NCBI RefSeq assembly: GCF_007828045.1 | Contig: NZ_VITN01000006.1 | Coordinates: 279,119 to 343,118 of the forward strand | Reading direction: 5' to 3' | Length of the DNA: 64,000 nucleotides | From: Nitrospirillum amazonense | Lineage (GTDB): Bacteria > Pseudomonadota > Alphaproteobacteria > Azospirillales > Azospirillaceae | Part shown: piece by piece, positions 34,792 to 43,285 of the stretch | How positions within the stretch are numbered: position 1 is the stretch's first letter | Layout of the letters: each line of letters begins with the position of its first letter | The notes under the pieces: model-generated | Seen by the model: only the letters and a program-made list of their open reading frames with translations | What the model was told of the DNA's origin: nothing | Database searches by the model: none | Program-made: the position numbers and the translations under genes

Positions 34792-36894
34792 ATGTCGACC
34801 CGGACCGTTTTCCGCGTTCACCCGACCATCAATTTCGCCCGCTTCGGCACCAGCCAGGATTTCTACTATTCGCCGGAGACCAGCGCCGGCCTGCCCCTGG
34901 ACGGCACCGACACCACCGGCGGCTTGCCCTTGCAGGCGGCCACGGACGGGACGGAGTCCTTCGTGCGCAGCGGCGACCTGCGCGACGCCGACGGCAACCT
35001 GAAGCGCCAGGCCGCGCGCTTCCGCCTCTACGCATACGATCTGGCGGGGCCGGACGCCTATCCCAACGGTGGCGGGGTGGAGATCCTGCCCGGCACCACG
35101 CTGGCCGATGGCCGCACCGTGGCGCAGGTAGTCTGGACCGTGCACTTGGCCAACAAGAAGGCCAACAACTATTGCGTTGTCAGCTCCGAAGGCTTGAAAG
35201 CCTTCGACGGCCAGGTGCCGCAGCTGCGCAATCCCCAGGTCTACGGCACACCCGACAGCGAGACGCGGCTGAAGTCCCTGGTGATCGATCCCGGCCCGCG
35301 CGCCCTGGTGGCCGGCGGCACGCCCAGCGCGGTGGTGAATTTCGATGCCACTACCCCGGCCAGCTATTCCGATGGCAAGGGCGGCATCGCCGAGAACGCG
35401 GACTATCCCAAGAGCTTCCCGTCCGGCCTGCTGTATGAGCCCATGGGCGCCATCGACACCCTGGGCGAATTGCGCACCGACGCGCAGGGGCGCCTGCTGG
35501 TGCTGTCGGCCTTCGGCCGCACCGCCGGTAAGTATGACGAATACAGCCAAGTCGTCCAGATGACCGGCGACACCAACAACCCCAGCTGGTTCGATGATGC
35601 CGCCGACGGCCCGGTGTCGGCCACGCTGGTGTTCACCGACGGCACGGTGGCGGAGGCGTTCGGCGGCTGGGTCGTCTGCTGCGATCCGTCCTACGCCCCG
35701 CAGATCCGCAACGTCGTCTCCGTCTGGGATGACGTGTTCGACGCCTGGGTGCGCACCTTGGACCTGATGCCGTCGCTTTACGCCAACGGTGTCTACAACG
35801 GTGACTACGTGCCAAATTTCGAGACGGACATCCACCCGGTGTTCCGCGCCGCCGCTTTGCAGCGCTGGACCGTGAACCTGCCGCCTATCGCCCAGCGGGC
35901 GCACGCGGCGGTGGACGCCATCGCCGCCGCCGACGACCCCGACCAGACCATCATGGCGGGTCTGACCTTCATCCGTAACCCCAACTTGGCGGGGGAGACG
36001 TCGGTGGGCGTGCCGCTGATGCCCCTGTCGCTGGGCGACGCGGGCAAGGCCTTCCTGACGGTCACGCCCACCCAGTACTTCTTCCTGGAACAGTGGAGCA
36101 AGCATCGCTTCAACACCGCCGCAGCGCCCGCCTTGGGCCCTGGCGAGCTGTTGGACCAGGCCTCGCTCAGCAACTGCCTGGGCGGGCGCTATGTACCGGG
36201 GATCGAGGTCAGCTACACCATCCGCCAGAAGGACATTTACCAGCAGGACTGGGCCAGCACCGGCGCCGGACCTTTCCGCATCAAGCATAAGCCGCTGGAT
36301 TACAGCCAGGCCGTCGCGACCAATCCCTTCCTGAAGGGCGGGTGGATACCGCTGCACCACCAGGATGATGGGTTGGAGCCGGGCGACCTTTGCAAGTTCA
36401 TGGCCATTCCCTGGCAGACCGACTACAACTCCTGCTCCATCCACCAGACCAGCATCAACGGCACCAATACCGCCACCGGCAGCCCTACCACGCTCTACTG
36501 GTCGTGGCCGGCGCAGCGGCCGGACGCCGTCTATGTGGCGGATGAGGTGGTGGCCAAGGTGCTGCCGCCGCAGAAATGGTCCATCCGCGGTCAGGGTAGC
36601 TTCGCTCTCAATCCCCGGACGGCCAGCACCTTCCAGGACCCGTTGGACGCTGTGCGGCAGTGGGACCAGATCGGCATCGTGCTGCAGGGCACGGTGATCG
36701 ACGGCAACGATGTGTCGCCGGATCATTATTTGGAGGTCGCCAGCCAGTTGCAGGACGCAGGCGATCCGGATGAGCCGGTGCTGGCCTGGCCGTTCAATGC
36801 CAACCCGGCCAAGGCGGTTCTGGACGGTCCCCTGGGCGGGACTGCCGGTGGGGCCAGACGGCCGCCGGCCGGCCGGCGGCGGCGCGGCCGCTGA
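34792..36894 (+). CDS. LodA/GoxA-like CTQ-dependent amino-acid oxidase
   Basis: The 700-residue protein resembles LodA (lysine 6-oxidase) and GoxA (glycine oxidase), which carry a cysteine tryptophylquinone made from their own Cys and Trp. Typical features are the opening TVFRVHPTINFARFGTSQDF, RLKSLVIDPGPRAL, DVFDAWVRTLDLMPS and the C-terminal core with KFMAIPWQTDYNSCSIH (Cys548) followed by YWSWPAQRPDAV (Trp570/572) and QKWSIRG (Trp596). Cys548 is the best candidate for the cofactor; the Trp partner cannot be fixed by eye. No signal peptide is seen. Such oxidases release ammonia and H2O2 and can be antibacterial. ATG 34792 has GAGG nine bases upstream. Confidence 0.85.
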   Translation: MSTRTVFRVHPTINFARFGTSQDFYYSPETSAGLPLDGTDTTGGLPLQAATDGTESFVRSGDLRDADGNLKRQAARFRLYAYDLAGPDAYPNGGGVEILPGTTLADGRTVAQVVWTVHLANKKANNYCVVSSEGLKAFDGQVPQLRNPQVYGTPDSETRLKSLVIDPGPRALVAGGTPSAVVNFDATTPASYSDGKGGIAENADYPKSFPSGLLYEPMGAIDTLGELRTDAQGRLLVLSAFGRTAGKYDEYSQVVQMTGDTNNPSWFDDAADGPVSATLVFTDGTVAEAFGGWVVCCDPSYAPQIRNVVSVWDDVFDAWVRTLDLMPSLYANGVYNGDYVPNFETDIHPVFRAAALQRWTVNLPPIAQRAHAAVDAIAAADDPDQTIMAGLTFIRNPNLAGETSVGVPLMPLSLGDAGKAFLTVTPTQYFFLEQWSKHRFNTAAAPALGPGELLDQASLSNCLGGRYVPGIEVSYTIRQKDIYQQDWASTGAGPFRIKHKPLDYSQAVATNPFLKGGWIPLHHQDDGLEPGDLCKFMAIPWQTDYNSCSIHQTSINGTNTATGSPTTLYWSWPAQRPDAVYVADEVVAKVLPPQKWSIRGQGSFALNPRTASTFQDPLDAVRQWDQIGIVLQGTVIDGNDVSPDHYLEVASQLQDAGDPDEPVLAWPFNANPAKAVLDGPLGGTAGGARRPPAGRRRRGR

Positions 36895-36910
36895 CAGCAG
36901 GGTGCCGCCG

Positions 36911-38086
36911 GTGCGGACGCGGTACGACGCCGTCATCCTGGGGGGCGGGCCCGCTGGCCTGGCCACGGCCCTGTCCCTCAAGAACCACTGCCCGGACATC
37001 GCCGTTCTGGTCGCGGAGGCGGGCGTGGCGGGGCGGCAGCGCATCGGCGAAAGCGCGCCGCCCGACCTGTTGCTGCCCCTGGGGCAACTGGGGCTGACGG
37101 CGCGCTTCCGGGCCGATGGCCATGCGCCGTGTCCGGGCAGTGCGTCCCTGTGGGGTGGCGACCGGGTTGGCCATAACGACTTCCTCTACAACCCCATGGG
37201 GCCCGCGTGGCGGCTGGACCGCCGCCGGTTTGACGCCATGCTGGTGGCTGCGGCGGAAACCGCCGGCGTGACGGTGGTTTTCGACGCCGCGTTCCGGCGG
37301 GTGGAGGTCATGCCGGATTTAGGCCATCGGTTGATGCTGGACGTGGCGGGCACCACCAGGGCCGTGGAAACCCGCCAGGTGGTGGACGCGACGGGGCCGG
37401 AGGCGCGCTTCGCCCGCGCGCTGGGTGTGGAACGCCGGGTGGATGACACCCTGTACGCCCTGGCCGCCTTTCTGCCCCTGCCCGGAATTCTGACCTGGCA
37501 AACCCTGCTGGAGGCGACGCCCGACGGCTGGTGGTACGCGGCCCGTCTGCCCGATGAGCAGGTGGTGGTCATGATGGTGACCGACCAGGCGGGTCTCCGC
37601 CGGTTGCGCGATGACGGGACACTGCCGTCCTGGCGGCGCGGATTGGCGGCCACCGCCCTGATCGGGCCGCGGCTGGCGGCGGCCGGGGTGGATCCGGGTG
37701 CCGGTGACGCGGAACCGGCGCTGCTGCCCATCCAGTCCAGCCTGCTGGCGCGGGTGGATGGGCCGGGCTGGCTGGCCGTGGGGGACGCCGCCGCCAGCTA
37801 TGACCCGGTGGCGGCGCAAGGGGTCTACAAGGCGCTGGTGGATGGCGTCGCCGCTGGCCGGGATGTGGCCCGGGGCTGTGGCGCCGCCCTGCCGCCGCCG
37901 CCCCGGCCCCGGGCGGCGCTGGTGGCGGAACGCTATGCCGACTATTGCCTGAACCGCGCCTACCTCTACGGCCTGGAAACCCGATGGCCCGACGCCTTGT
38001 TCTGGCGGGAGCGGCAGCGGCGCGCCGCCCTGGCGCGGCCGGGCGCCTCTTCGGATGGCGCACCAACCCGCGTCATGACCGATTGA
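36911..38086 (+). CDS. LodB-like FAD-dependent protein for CTQ maturation
   Basis: The 391-residue flavoprotein has an N-terminal GGGPAGLATALSL dinucleotide fold, GESAPPDLLLPLGQLGL, and the second FAD motif GWLAVGDAAASYDPVAAQGV. LodB-type proteins, distant relatives of tryptophan halogenases, are needed to make the CTQ of their partner oxidase. Position 16 bases after the LodA-like stop fits that role. GTG 36911 is chosen (AGG nine bases upstream, N-terminus RTRYDAVILGGG); a GTG three codons earlier is possible. The open frame back to 36710 overlaps the oxidase and is rejected. Confidence 0.85.
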   Translation: MRTRYDAVILGGGPAGLATALSLKNHCPDIAVLVAEAGVAGRQRIGESAPPDLLLPLGQLGLTARFRADGHAPCPGSASLWGGDRVGHNDFLYNPMGPAWRLDRRRFDAMLVAAAETAGVTVVFDAAFRRVEVMPDLGHRLMLDVAGTTRAVETRQVVDATGPEARFARALGVERRVDDTLYALAAFLPLPGILTWQTLLEATPDGWWYAARLPDEQVVVMMVTDQAGLRRLRDDGTLPSWRRGLAATALIGPRLAAAGVDPGAGDAEPALLPIQSSLLARVDGPGWLAVGDAAASYDPVAAQGVYKALVDGVAAGRDVARGCGAALPPPPRPRAALVAERYADYCLNRAYLYGLETRWPDALFWRERQRRAALARPGASSDGAPTRVMTD

Positions 38087-38103
38087 TGATAAGGAGAGGC
38101 CTC

Positions 38104-38673
38104 ATGTCTTTGTTGTTCAGAAGCCCGCGCCGCCTGCTGGCCGGCGCGCTGATCGCGATGGGATTGGCGCCGGTGGCCCGGGCGGACGGATCCACGCCCG
38201 ATTACAGCGCCTACACCACGACCGTCCTGATCCCCTTCATCCCGTCCATCACCCAAATGGTCACCAACCCCGATGGGACCAAGCAGCTGGAGAAGTTCGT
38301 CAACGCGCCGTCCTTTCACGTGAGGATCGGGACCAAGGCGGACGCCAAGGTCCACACGATGGACATGGACACGGGCTCCACCGGCGTGATGCTGCCGATT
38401 GGCGAAATCGTCGGCTATACGCGCGACCAAGTCGTGAGGATGGAGAAGGGGTGGGAATTCCTGTCCAGCGACAACCTTCTGTCGATCGGTTACTGTGAGG
38501 GTATGGTCGCAAAGGTCTTCTTTGGATTTTCAGATACGAATCGCCACTGTTGGTTGAATGTCGGCGCGGATCAGGACGCGGCCAGCTTTGCCGCGCTGGC
38601 CACCCGTAACATCCCGTTCGGCAGCGCCCAGGAAACGACCCTGATTGTCATCAATAGCTCCAATCCGTTCTGA
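38104..38673 (+). CDS. Small exported protein with a DTGSTG aspartic-protease-like motif
   Basis: The 189-residue protein has a signal peptide (LLAGALIAMGLAPVARA) and one DTGSTG motif (HTMDMDTGSTGVMLPIGEIV), as at the active site of pepsin/retropepsin proteases. Only one such motif is present, so a protease would have to dimerise. The protein ends abruptly after a Cys-containing region and may be shorter than its relatives. AAGGAG precedes ATG 38104, 17 bases after the LodB-like stop, so it appears to be the fourth gene of the same transcript. Its role there is unknown; cleavage or binding of a partner is speculation. Confidence 0.7.
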   Translation: MSLLFRSPRRLLAGALIAMGLAPVARADGSTPDYSAYTTTVLIPFIPSITQMVTNPDGTKQLEKFVNAPSFHVRIGTKADAKVHTMDMDTGSTGVMLPIGEIVGYTRDQVVRMEKGWEFLSSDNLLSIGYCEGMVAKVFFGFSDTNRHCWLNVGADQDAASFAALATRNIPFGSAQETTLIVINSSNPF

Positions 38674-38753
38674 CGCCAGCCGCTGGCATTGAGGGCGGGC
38701 GGGGGCCGGGCTACCATGCCGGGCCTCCGATCCATCGCGCCGGTTTCTATCCC

Positions 38754-39446
38754 TTGTCCCGCTCCGCCCGCCTGCTCGACCTTATCCAAGCGTTGCGCCG
38801 TCATCGCCGGCCGGTGACGGCCGCCGACCTGGCGGGGGAACTGGGCGTGTCCATCCGCACCGTCTATCGCGACATCGCCACCCTGGCGGCCCAGGGCGTG
38901 CCGGTGGAGGGGGAGGCCGGCCTGGGCTATGTCCTGCGCCCCGGCTTCATGCTGCCGCCCCTGATGTTCGGGGATGACGAGATCGAGGCCCTGGTGCTGG
39001 GCCTGCGCTGGGTGGCGCAGCGGGGCGACGGGCCCCTGGGCCTGGCGGCGCAGAACGCCACCGCCAAGATCATGGCCGTGCTGCCCGCCGACCTGAAGGC
39101 CCTGGCCGAGGATAGCGGCCTGGTGCCGGTGTCGCTGAAGCCCAGCGTGACGGAGCCGCGCGACCTGACGGAAATCCGCCGCGCCATCCGGATGGAGCGC
39201 AAGCTGCGCATCGCCTACACCGACGGCCAGGGGCGGGCCAGCGACCGCACCATCTGGCCCTTCGCCCTGGCCTTCATGGAACGCATCCGCATGGTGGCCG
39301 CGTGGTGCGAGACGCGGCAGGCCTTCCGCCATTTCCGCACCGACCGCATCGTCGAGGTGACGGTGGAGGCCGACCGCTATCCCCGCCGCCGCCACGCCCT
39401 GCTGGCGGACTGGAAGGCGGAGATGGACGCGGCGGAGGAGACGTAG
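38754..39446 (+). CDS. WYL-domain HTH transcriptional regulator (YafY-like)
   Basis: The 230-residue regulator has an N-terminal HTH_11 (RLLDLIQALRRHRRPVTAAD, GVSIRTVYRDIATLAAQGV) and a WYL-type effector domain in which the core reads KLRIAYTDGQGRASDRTIWP. It matches YafY/DeoR-like regulators. The TTG at 38754 is the only start giving the normal N-terminus; no clear Shine-Dalgarno is seen, so it may be leaderless. It is not obviously in operon with the cluster upstream (80-base gap) but could control it. Confidence 0.88.
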   Translation: MSRSARLLDLIQALRRHRRPVTAADLAGELGVSIRTVYRDIATLAAQGVPVEGEAGLGYVLRPGFMLPPLMFGDDEIEALVLGLRWVAQRGDGPLGLAAQNATAKIMAVLPADLKALAEDSGLVPVSLKPSVTEPRDLTEIRRAIRMERKLRIAYTDGQGRASDRTIWPFALAFMERIRMVAAWCETRQAFRHFRTDRIVEVTVEADRYPRRRHALLADWKAEMDAAEET

Positions 39447-39459
39447 GCCGCGGGGTCCC

Positions 39460-39858
39460 TTACAGGGCGGGCTTGGCGCTGTCGTAGGTCAGCAGCACGT
39501 CGGTATGGCCATCAGCCAGGCGGTGGAACAATGTGCCGGTCACGGCGACCCGGCGACCCAGCGGGGGCTTGACGCCGGTGGGCAGTTTCAGCTGAAGGGC
39601 GTCGATGGACTCCACGTCCTCATCCGTTTCCGCCGTGCCCCCCGCCACGCAGATCATCTGCGGCAAGGTCAGCACGTAATAGTCCTCATTGGTGACGCCC
39701 TTGGCGCCGCTGCGGGTGCCGTGCTGCAGGGCGATCTCCCCCGTCAGGGTCACGGGCTCCGGCTGATAGGGCTGGCAGTCATGGGCCCGGGCGGGGCCCC
39801 AGACGGGGATGGCGGCGCCGGCGGCCACGCCGGCCAGCAATAGGATCCGGAAAAGCAT
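39460..39858 (-). CDS. DUF4431-like periplasmic protein
   Basis: The 132-residue protein has a signal peptide (LLLAGVAAGAAIPVWGPARA) and a small beta-rich domain: YQPEPVTLTGEIALQHG, YYVLTLPQMICVAGG, and RRVAVTGTLFHRLADGHTDV. The pattern resembles DUF4431, a family of small exported OB-like proteins of unknown role. Two Cys (HDCQPY and MICVAG) may form a disulfide. GGGGGG lies six bases before the ATG. Confidence 0.75.
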   Translation of the reverse strand: MLFRILLLAGVAAGAAIPVWGPARAHDCQPYQPEPVTLTGEIALQHGTRSGAKGVTNEDYYVLTLPQMICVAGGTAETDEDVESIDALQLKLPTGVKPPLGRRVAVTGTLFHRLADGHTDVLLTYDSAKPAL

Positions 39859-40008
39859 GCTGCCCCCCTAGGCGCGTATCGAGCGGGTGCGCGAAAGGCA
39901 GGGACCCTACCGCCTGCCGAATGGTTTGGCGAGGGTGGCGATGCTGCTGACAGGATCTGTCAGGGGGCGACGCTACGATGCAGATCTATCCGTCGATGGA
40001 GCGCCGCC

Positions 40009-40527
40009 ATGACCCCCGAAATCGCCCCCGCTTCCCGCCACCTGCCGCCTGCCATGCCCCTGGCCACTGGCATGCCGGGCTGGGTGTGGGTGGCGTCCGT
40101 CGGTGCCATTGGCCAGGGCCGGGCGGCGGGGGATGTGCGCCTGCCGGTGCGCCATGAGGGCGTGCTGCGCCGGGTGGCGGCGGGGGATCGCGTGGCCTGC
40201 TTCGCCCCCGACGCCCTGGGCGGATCCTGTTTCCTGGCGGTGGGTCATGTCCTGCCCGGGGGACGATATGTCGAGCATGACGCCGCGGGGCGGGAGTGGG
40301 CCTGCCTGCCGGTGGCCTATCTGCCGTCGCGGCCGGTGCCGCTGGCCGCCGTGCTGGACGGGGCGCTGGCGGCCATGGGCTGGGGCCTTAGCCTGCCGGT
40401 GGGCCTTATGCGCCTGGACGGGGACAGCTTGGATGCCATCGTGTCCGCTGTGGGCGGCCATGATCCTGATCAAACTGGCATGGCCTTTCCGCCGGTCCGT
40501 ATTGCGTCCCTGGAAGATGCTGATTGA
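40009..40527 (+). CDS. Divergent EVE/UPF0310-like (PUA fold) protein
   Basis: The 172-residue protein shows an EVE-type start, GWVWVASVGAIGQGRAAGDV, then EGVLRRVAAGDRVACFAPDA and SCFLAVGHVLPGGRYVEHD, which align by eye with UPF0310 proteins (YWIxVASxDHVxRG, PLRRMxPGDxxVYYSP, FTAIGxV). The usual His after the Val of the SxDHV block is absent. EVE/PUA folds often bind modified nucleobases. No restriction or modification gene is nearby. GGAG lies eight bases before the ATG. The family call is by pattern only and is moderate. Confidence 0.6.
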   Translation: MTPEIAPASRHLPPAMPLATGMPGWVWVASVGAIGQGRAAGDVRLPVRHEGVLRRVAAGDRVACFAPDALGGSCFLAVGHVLPGGRYVEHDAAGREWACLPVAYLPSRPVPLAAVLDGALAAMGWGLSLPVGLMRLDGDSLDAIVSAVGGHDPDQTGMAFPPVRIASLEDAD

Positions 40528-40642
40528 TACAGGTCAGGGATAGGCGGCCCGATCTCCAATAAAAATCCCCTCATTGAAAAACAAGTGCGGCGCCAAGGCG
40601 GTGGAACATTCGCCGGCCGCATTGTTCAAGGAGGGGTAAGTG

Positions 40643-41296
40643 ATGAAGTTTTTGTCCGTCACGGTGGCCGCCGCTGCGCTCATGGCCGGGATTTACGGTA
40701 TGGCCCCGGCGGCTCATGCCTCCGACGCTGGTGATTTTCTGATCCGCGGTCGCGCCCTTGTGGTGGCGCCGGATGTTGGCAGCTCCCTGTCGCTGGGCGG
40801 CGCCGGCATTCCCGGCCACACCGACATCAGCACGGCCATCGTGCCGGAAGTGGACTTCAGCTACTTCTTCACCGACAGCATCGCTGCGGAACTGATCGCC
40901 GGTACCACGCCCCACAATGTGAAGGCGTCGGGCACGCCGCTGGGCAAGGTGGACCTGGGCAATGTCTGGCTGCTGCCGCCGACGCTGACCTTCCAGTACC
41001 ACTTCATGCCGCATGAAAAGATCAGCCCCTATATTGGCGTCGGTGTGAACTACACGCTGTTCTACGGTGTCGACAAGGGCGACGCCCTGGGCCTGAAGTA
41101 CGACAACACCTTCGGCTACGCCTTCCAGGCCGGCGTCGATTACAAGCTGGACGACCACTGGTCCCTGAACCTGGACCTGAAGAAGCTGATGCTCAACACC
41201 ACGGCCACGGTGAACGCCGGCCTGGGCACGCCCATCAAGGCGGACGTTGACATCAATCCCTGGCTGGTCGGCTTCGGCGTGGGTTACCGCTTCTGA
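40643..41296 (+). CDS. OmpW-family outer-membrane protein
   Basis: The 217-residue protein has a signal peptide (VTVAAAALMAGIYGMAPAAHA) and the OmpW pattern: GDFLIRGRALVVAPD, EVDFSYFFTDSIAAELIAGT, LLPPTLTFQYHFMPHEKISP and the terminal GVGYRF with Phe for BAM recognition. It should form an eight-stranded barrel that passes small hydrophobic compounds. AAGGAGG precedes the start; ATG 40643 is preferred to the overlapping GTG 40640. A strong terminator follows. Confidence 0.93.
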   Translation: MKFLSVTVAAAALMAGIYGMAPAAHASDAGDFLIRGRALVVAPDVGSSLSLGGAGIPGHTDISTAIVPEVDFSYFFTDSIAAELIAGTTPHNVKASGTPLGKVDLGNVWLLPPTLTFQYHFMPHEKISPYIGVGVNYTLFYGVDKGDALGLKYDNTFGYAFQAGVDYKLDDHWSLNLDLKKLMLNTTATVNAGLGTPIKADVDINPWLVGFGVGYRF

Positions 41297-41329
41297 AACG
41301 TGAAGCGTCCTATCAGTTGTTGAAGGACC

Positions 41330-41368
41330 GGGCCGTCCCACCAGGTGTGGGGCGGCCCAGCCGTTTTT
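41330..41368 (+). terminator. Intrinsic terminator of ompW
   Basis: GGGCCGTCCCAC (41330-41341) pairs with GTGGGGCGGCCC (41347-41358) around a 5-base loop with a single G-T wobble, followed by AGCCGTTTTT. Confidence 0.85.
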
Positions 41369-41504
41369 GACGCGGATCGTTAGCAATAAAGCCAGTTCAA
41401 CTGTAAAGTGGCCCAATCCTTCAGGTTAGTAATGAACGGCAAGTGAATGACATCTTAAGTCGTTGCTTTCAAAGCGTTAACCAGAATATTTGTAGTCTGC
41501 GCCT

Positions 41505-41519
41505 TTAAGGAAACCTTAA
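41505..41519. promoter_or_regulatory. CtrA-type binding site (TTAA-N7-TTAA)
   Basis: TTAA (41505-41508), GGAAACC, TTAA (41516-41519) matches the full CtrA consensus, in an AT-rich stretch 78 bases before the chemotaxis receptor. The site is also nearly palindromic (CCTTTAAGG / CCTTAAGG). CtrA controls motility and chemotaxis genes in many Rhodospirillales. Binding here is inferred. Confidence 0.65.
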
Positions 41520-41596
41520 GGATACCGCCCCAAATCTTTGCATGTCCGGCCGGGAAGACTCGGCTACACGCAATAATGAGAAGATCGGGGTCGATC

Positions 41597-43093
41597 ATGA
41601 TGAACGGGTTGTTTTCACAGGGTGCGGGCTCTGAGCTGAAGTCCATTCTGGAAGCCGTCAACCGCTCCCAGGCCATCATTGAGTTTAAACTCGACGGCAC
41701 CATCCTGACGGCCAACGAGAACTTCCAGAAGACCATGGGCTACACCCTGGCGGAGATCCAGGGCCGGCATCACAGCATGTTCGTGGACGCGACCCACAGG
41801 AACAGTGACGAGTATCGGAATTTCTGGGCCAGCCTGGCCCGCGGTGAATTTCAGACCGCCGAGTACAAGCGCCTGGCCAAGGGCGGCCGGGAGGTGTGGC
41901 TGCAGGCGACCTACACCCCGGTGTTCGGCGTTACCGGCAAGCCGGTCAAGGTCATCAAGCTGGCGACCGACATCACCGCCCGCCAGCTGCGCAACGATGA
42001 TCTGAACGGCCAACTGAACGCCATCCACAAGAGCCAGGCCGTCATCGAGTTCAAGATGGACGGCACCATCCTGACGGCCAACGAGAATTTCCTGAACGCC
42101 CTGGGCTACAGCTTGGCGGAGATCCAGGGCCATCACCACAGCATGTTCGTGGACCCGGCCTGCAGGGCCAGTGACGAGTACCGGCGCTTCTGGGCGGCGC
42201 TGGGGCGCGGCGAGTTCCAGTCGGCCGAATACAAGCGCCTGGGCAAGGGCGGCCGGCCCGTGTGGATCCAGGCGACCTACAACCCCATCTTCGACATCAG
42301 CGGCAAGCCCTACAAGGTGGTGAAAGTCGCCACCGACATCACCGAGCAGGTGGAGGCGCGCGACCGTCGCGCCGCCACGCAGAAGGTGATCTCCCAGGAC
42401 CTGAACGGCCTGGCCGGTGCCATGACCGTGACCGACGAGCAGGTCAACCATGCCTCCAACGCCGCCTTGATCGCCTCGGGCAATGTGCAGGCCATCGCCG
42501 GTGGCGCCACCGAGTTGGTGGCCTCGATCGAGGAGATCAGCCGCCAGATGGCGGAAGCCTCCAAGATTTCCGAGGACGCCGTGCATCAGACGGACCGGAC
42601 CAACGCCTCCGTCTCCGGCCTGTTGAGCGCCGCCCAGCGCATCGGCGAGGTGGTGAAGCTGATCAGCGACATCGCCAGCCAAACCAACCTGCTGGCCCTG
42701 AACGCCACCATCGAGGCGGCGCGGGCGGGTGAGGCGGGCAAGGGCTTCGCCGTCGTCGCTTCCGAGGTCAAGGCCCTGGCCAACCAGACGGCCAAGGCCA
42801 CGGGCGAGATCGCCGAACAGATCAGCACGGTGCAGCTGGCCACCACGGAATCGGCCAGCGCCATCCAGGGCATCGGCGGCATCATCAACCGCATCAGCGC
42901 CATCTCCGGCGCCATGGCGGCGGCGGTGGAGGAACAGAACGCGGTGGCCCGAGACATCTCGTGCAACATGCAGACCGCCGCCGACGGCGTCTCCAGCATC
43001 AGCGAAAGCCTGACCAAGATCGCCGACGCCACCACCGGCGCCAACGCCTTGACCCGCCGGATCAACGAGGCCTCGCTGGCCATGGTCGCCTGA
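41597..43093 (+). CDS. Soluble methyl-accepting chemotaxis protein with two near-identical PAS domains
   Basis: The 498-residue receptor has no transmembrane segment. Two PAS domains (about residues 15-130 and 135-250) share long stretches: [26 protein letters not shown] and AEYKRL occur in both. The signalling domain has the invariant hairpin tip [20 protein letters not shown] followed by [20 protein letters not shown]. Cytosolic PAS receptors commonly sense redox state or oxygen through flavin or heme, or serve energy taxis; no cofactor can be assigned by eye. ATG 41597 is used; a second ATG at 41600 is possible. A CtrA-type site lies upstream. Confidence 0.92.
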   Translation: MMNGLFSQGAGSELKSILEAVNRSQAIIEFKLDGTILTANENFQKTMGYTLAEIQGRHHSMFVDATHRNSDEYRNFWASLARGEFQTAEYKRLAKGGREVWLQATYTPVFGVTGKPVKVIKLATDITARQLRNDDLNGQLNAIHKSQAVIEFKMDGTILTANENFLNALGYSLAEIQGHHHSMFVDPACRASDEYRRFWAALGRGEFQSAEYKRLGKGGRPVWIQATYNPIFDISGKPYKVVKVATDITEQVEARDRRAATQKVISQDLNGLAGAMTVTDEQVNHASNAALIASGNVQAIAGGATELVASIEEISRQMAEASKISEDAVHQTDRTNASVSGLLSAAQRIGEVVKLISDIASQTNLLALNATIEAARAGEAGKGFAVVASEVKALANQTAKATGEIAEQISTVQLATTESASAIQGIGGIINRISAISGAMAAAVEEQNAVARDISCNMQTAADGVSSISESLTKIADATTGANALTRRINEASLAMVA

Positions 43094-43123
43094 CGGCCCC
43101 CACCCGTATCGACCCGGACCTTC

Positions 43124-43156
43124 AAGGGCGTCCCCCCGGGGGGCGTCCTTTCTTGT
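43124..43156 (+). terminator. Probable terminator after the chemotaxis receptor
   Basis: AAGG...CCCCCC/GGGGGG...CCTTTCTT forms a hairpin with a 6-bp G-C core and an outer AAGG/CCTT pair, followed by a short T-rich tail. The stem is interrupted. Confidence 0.5.
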
Positions 43157-43285
43157 CCGCGCCGCGGGTGGGGGCGATCCCGCAACGCCCCCCATCGAAA
43201 TGCAGGGTTCTAATCGGGCGCCCAAGCGGTTATCTAAGCGGTCCGTTACAAGACCATTTCATGACCCGAGACGAGGAGGACCGCG

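Noticed and set aside
41597..42360. PAS duplication as an assembly artefact
   Set aside because: The two copies differ at many scattered positions, so they are distinct sequences.
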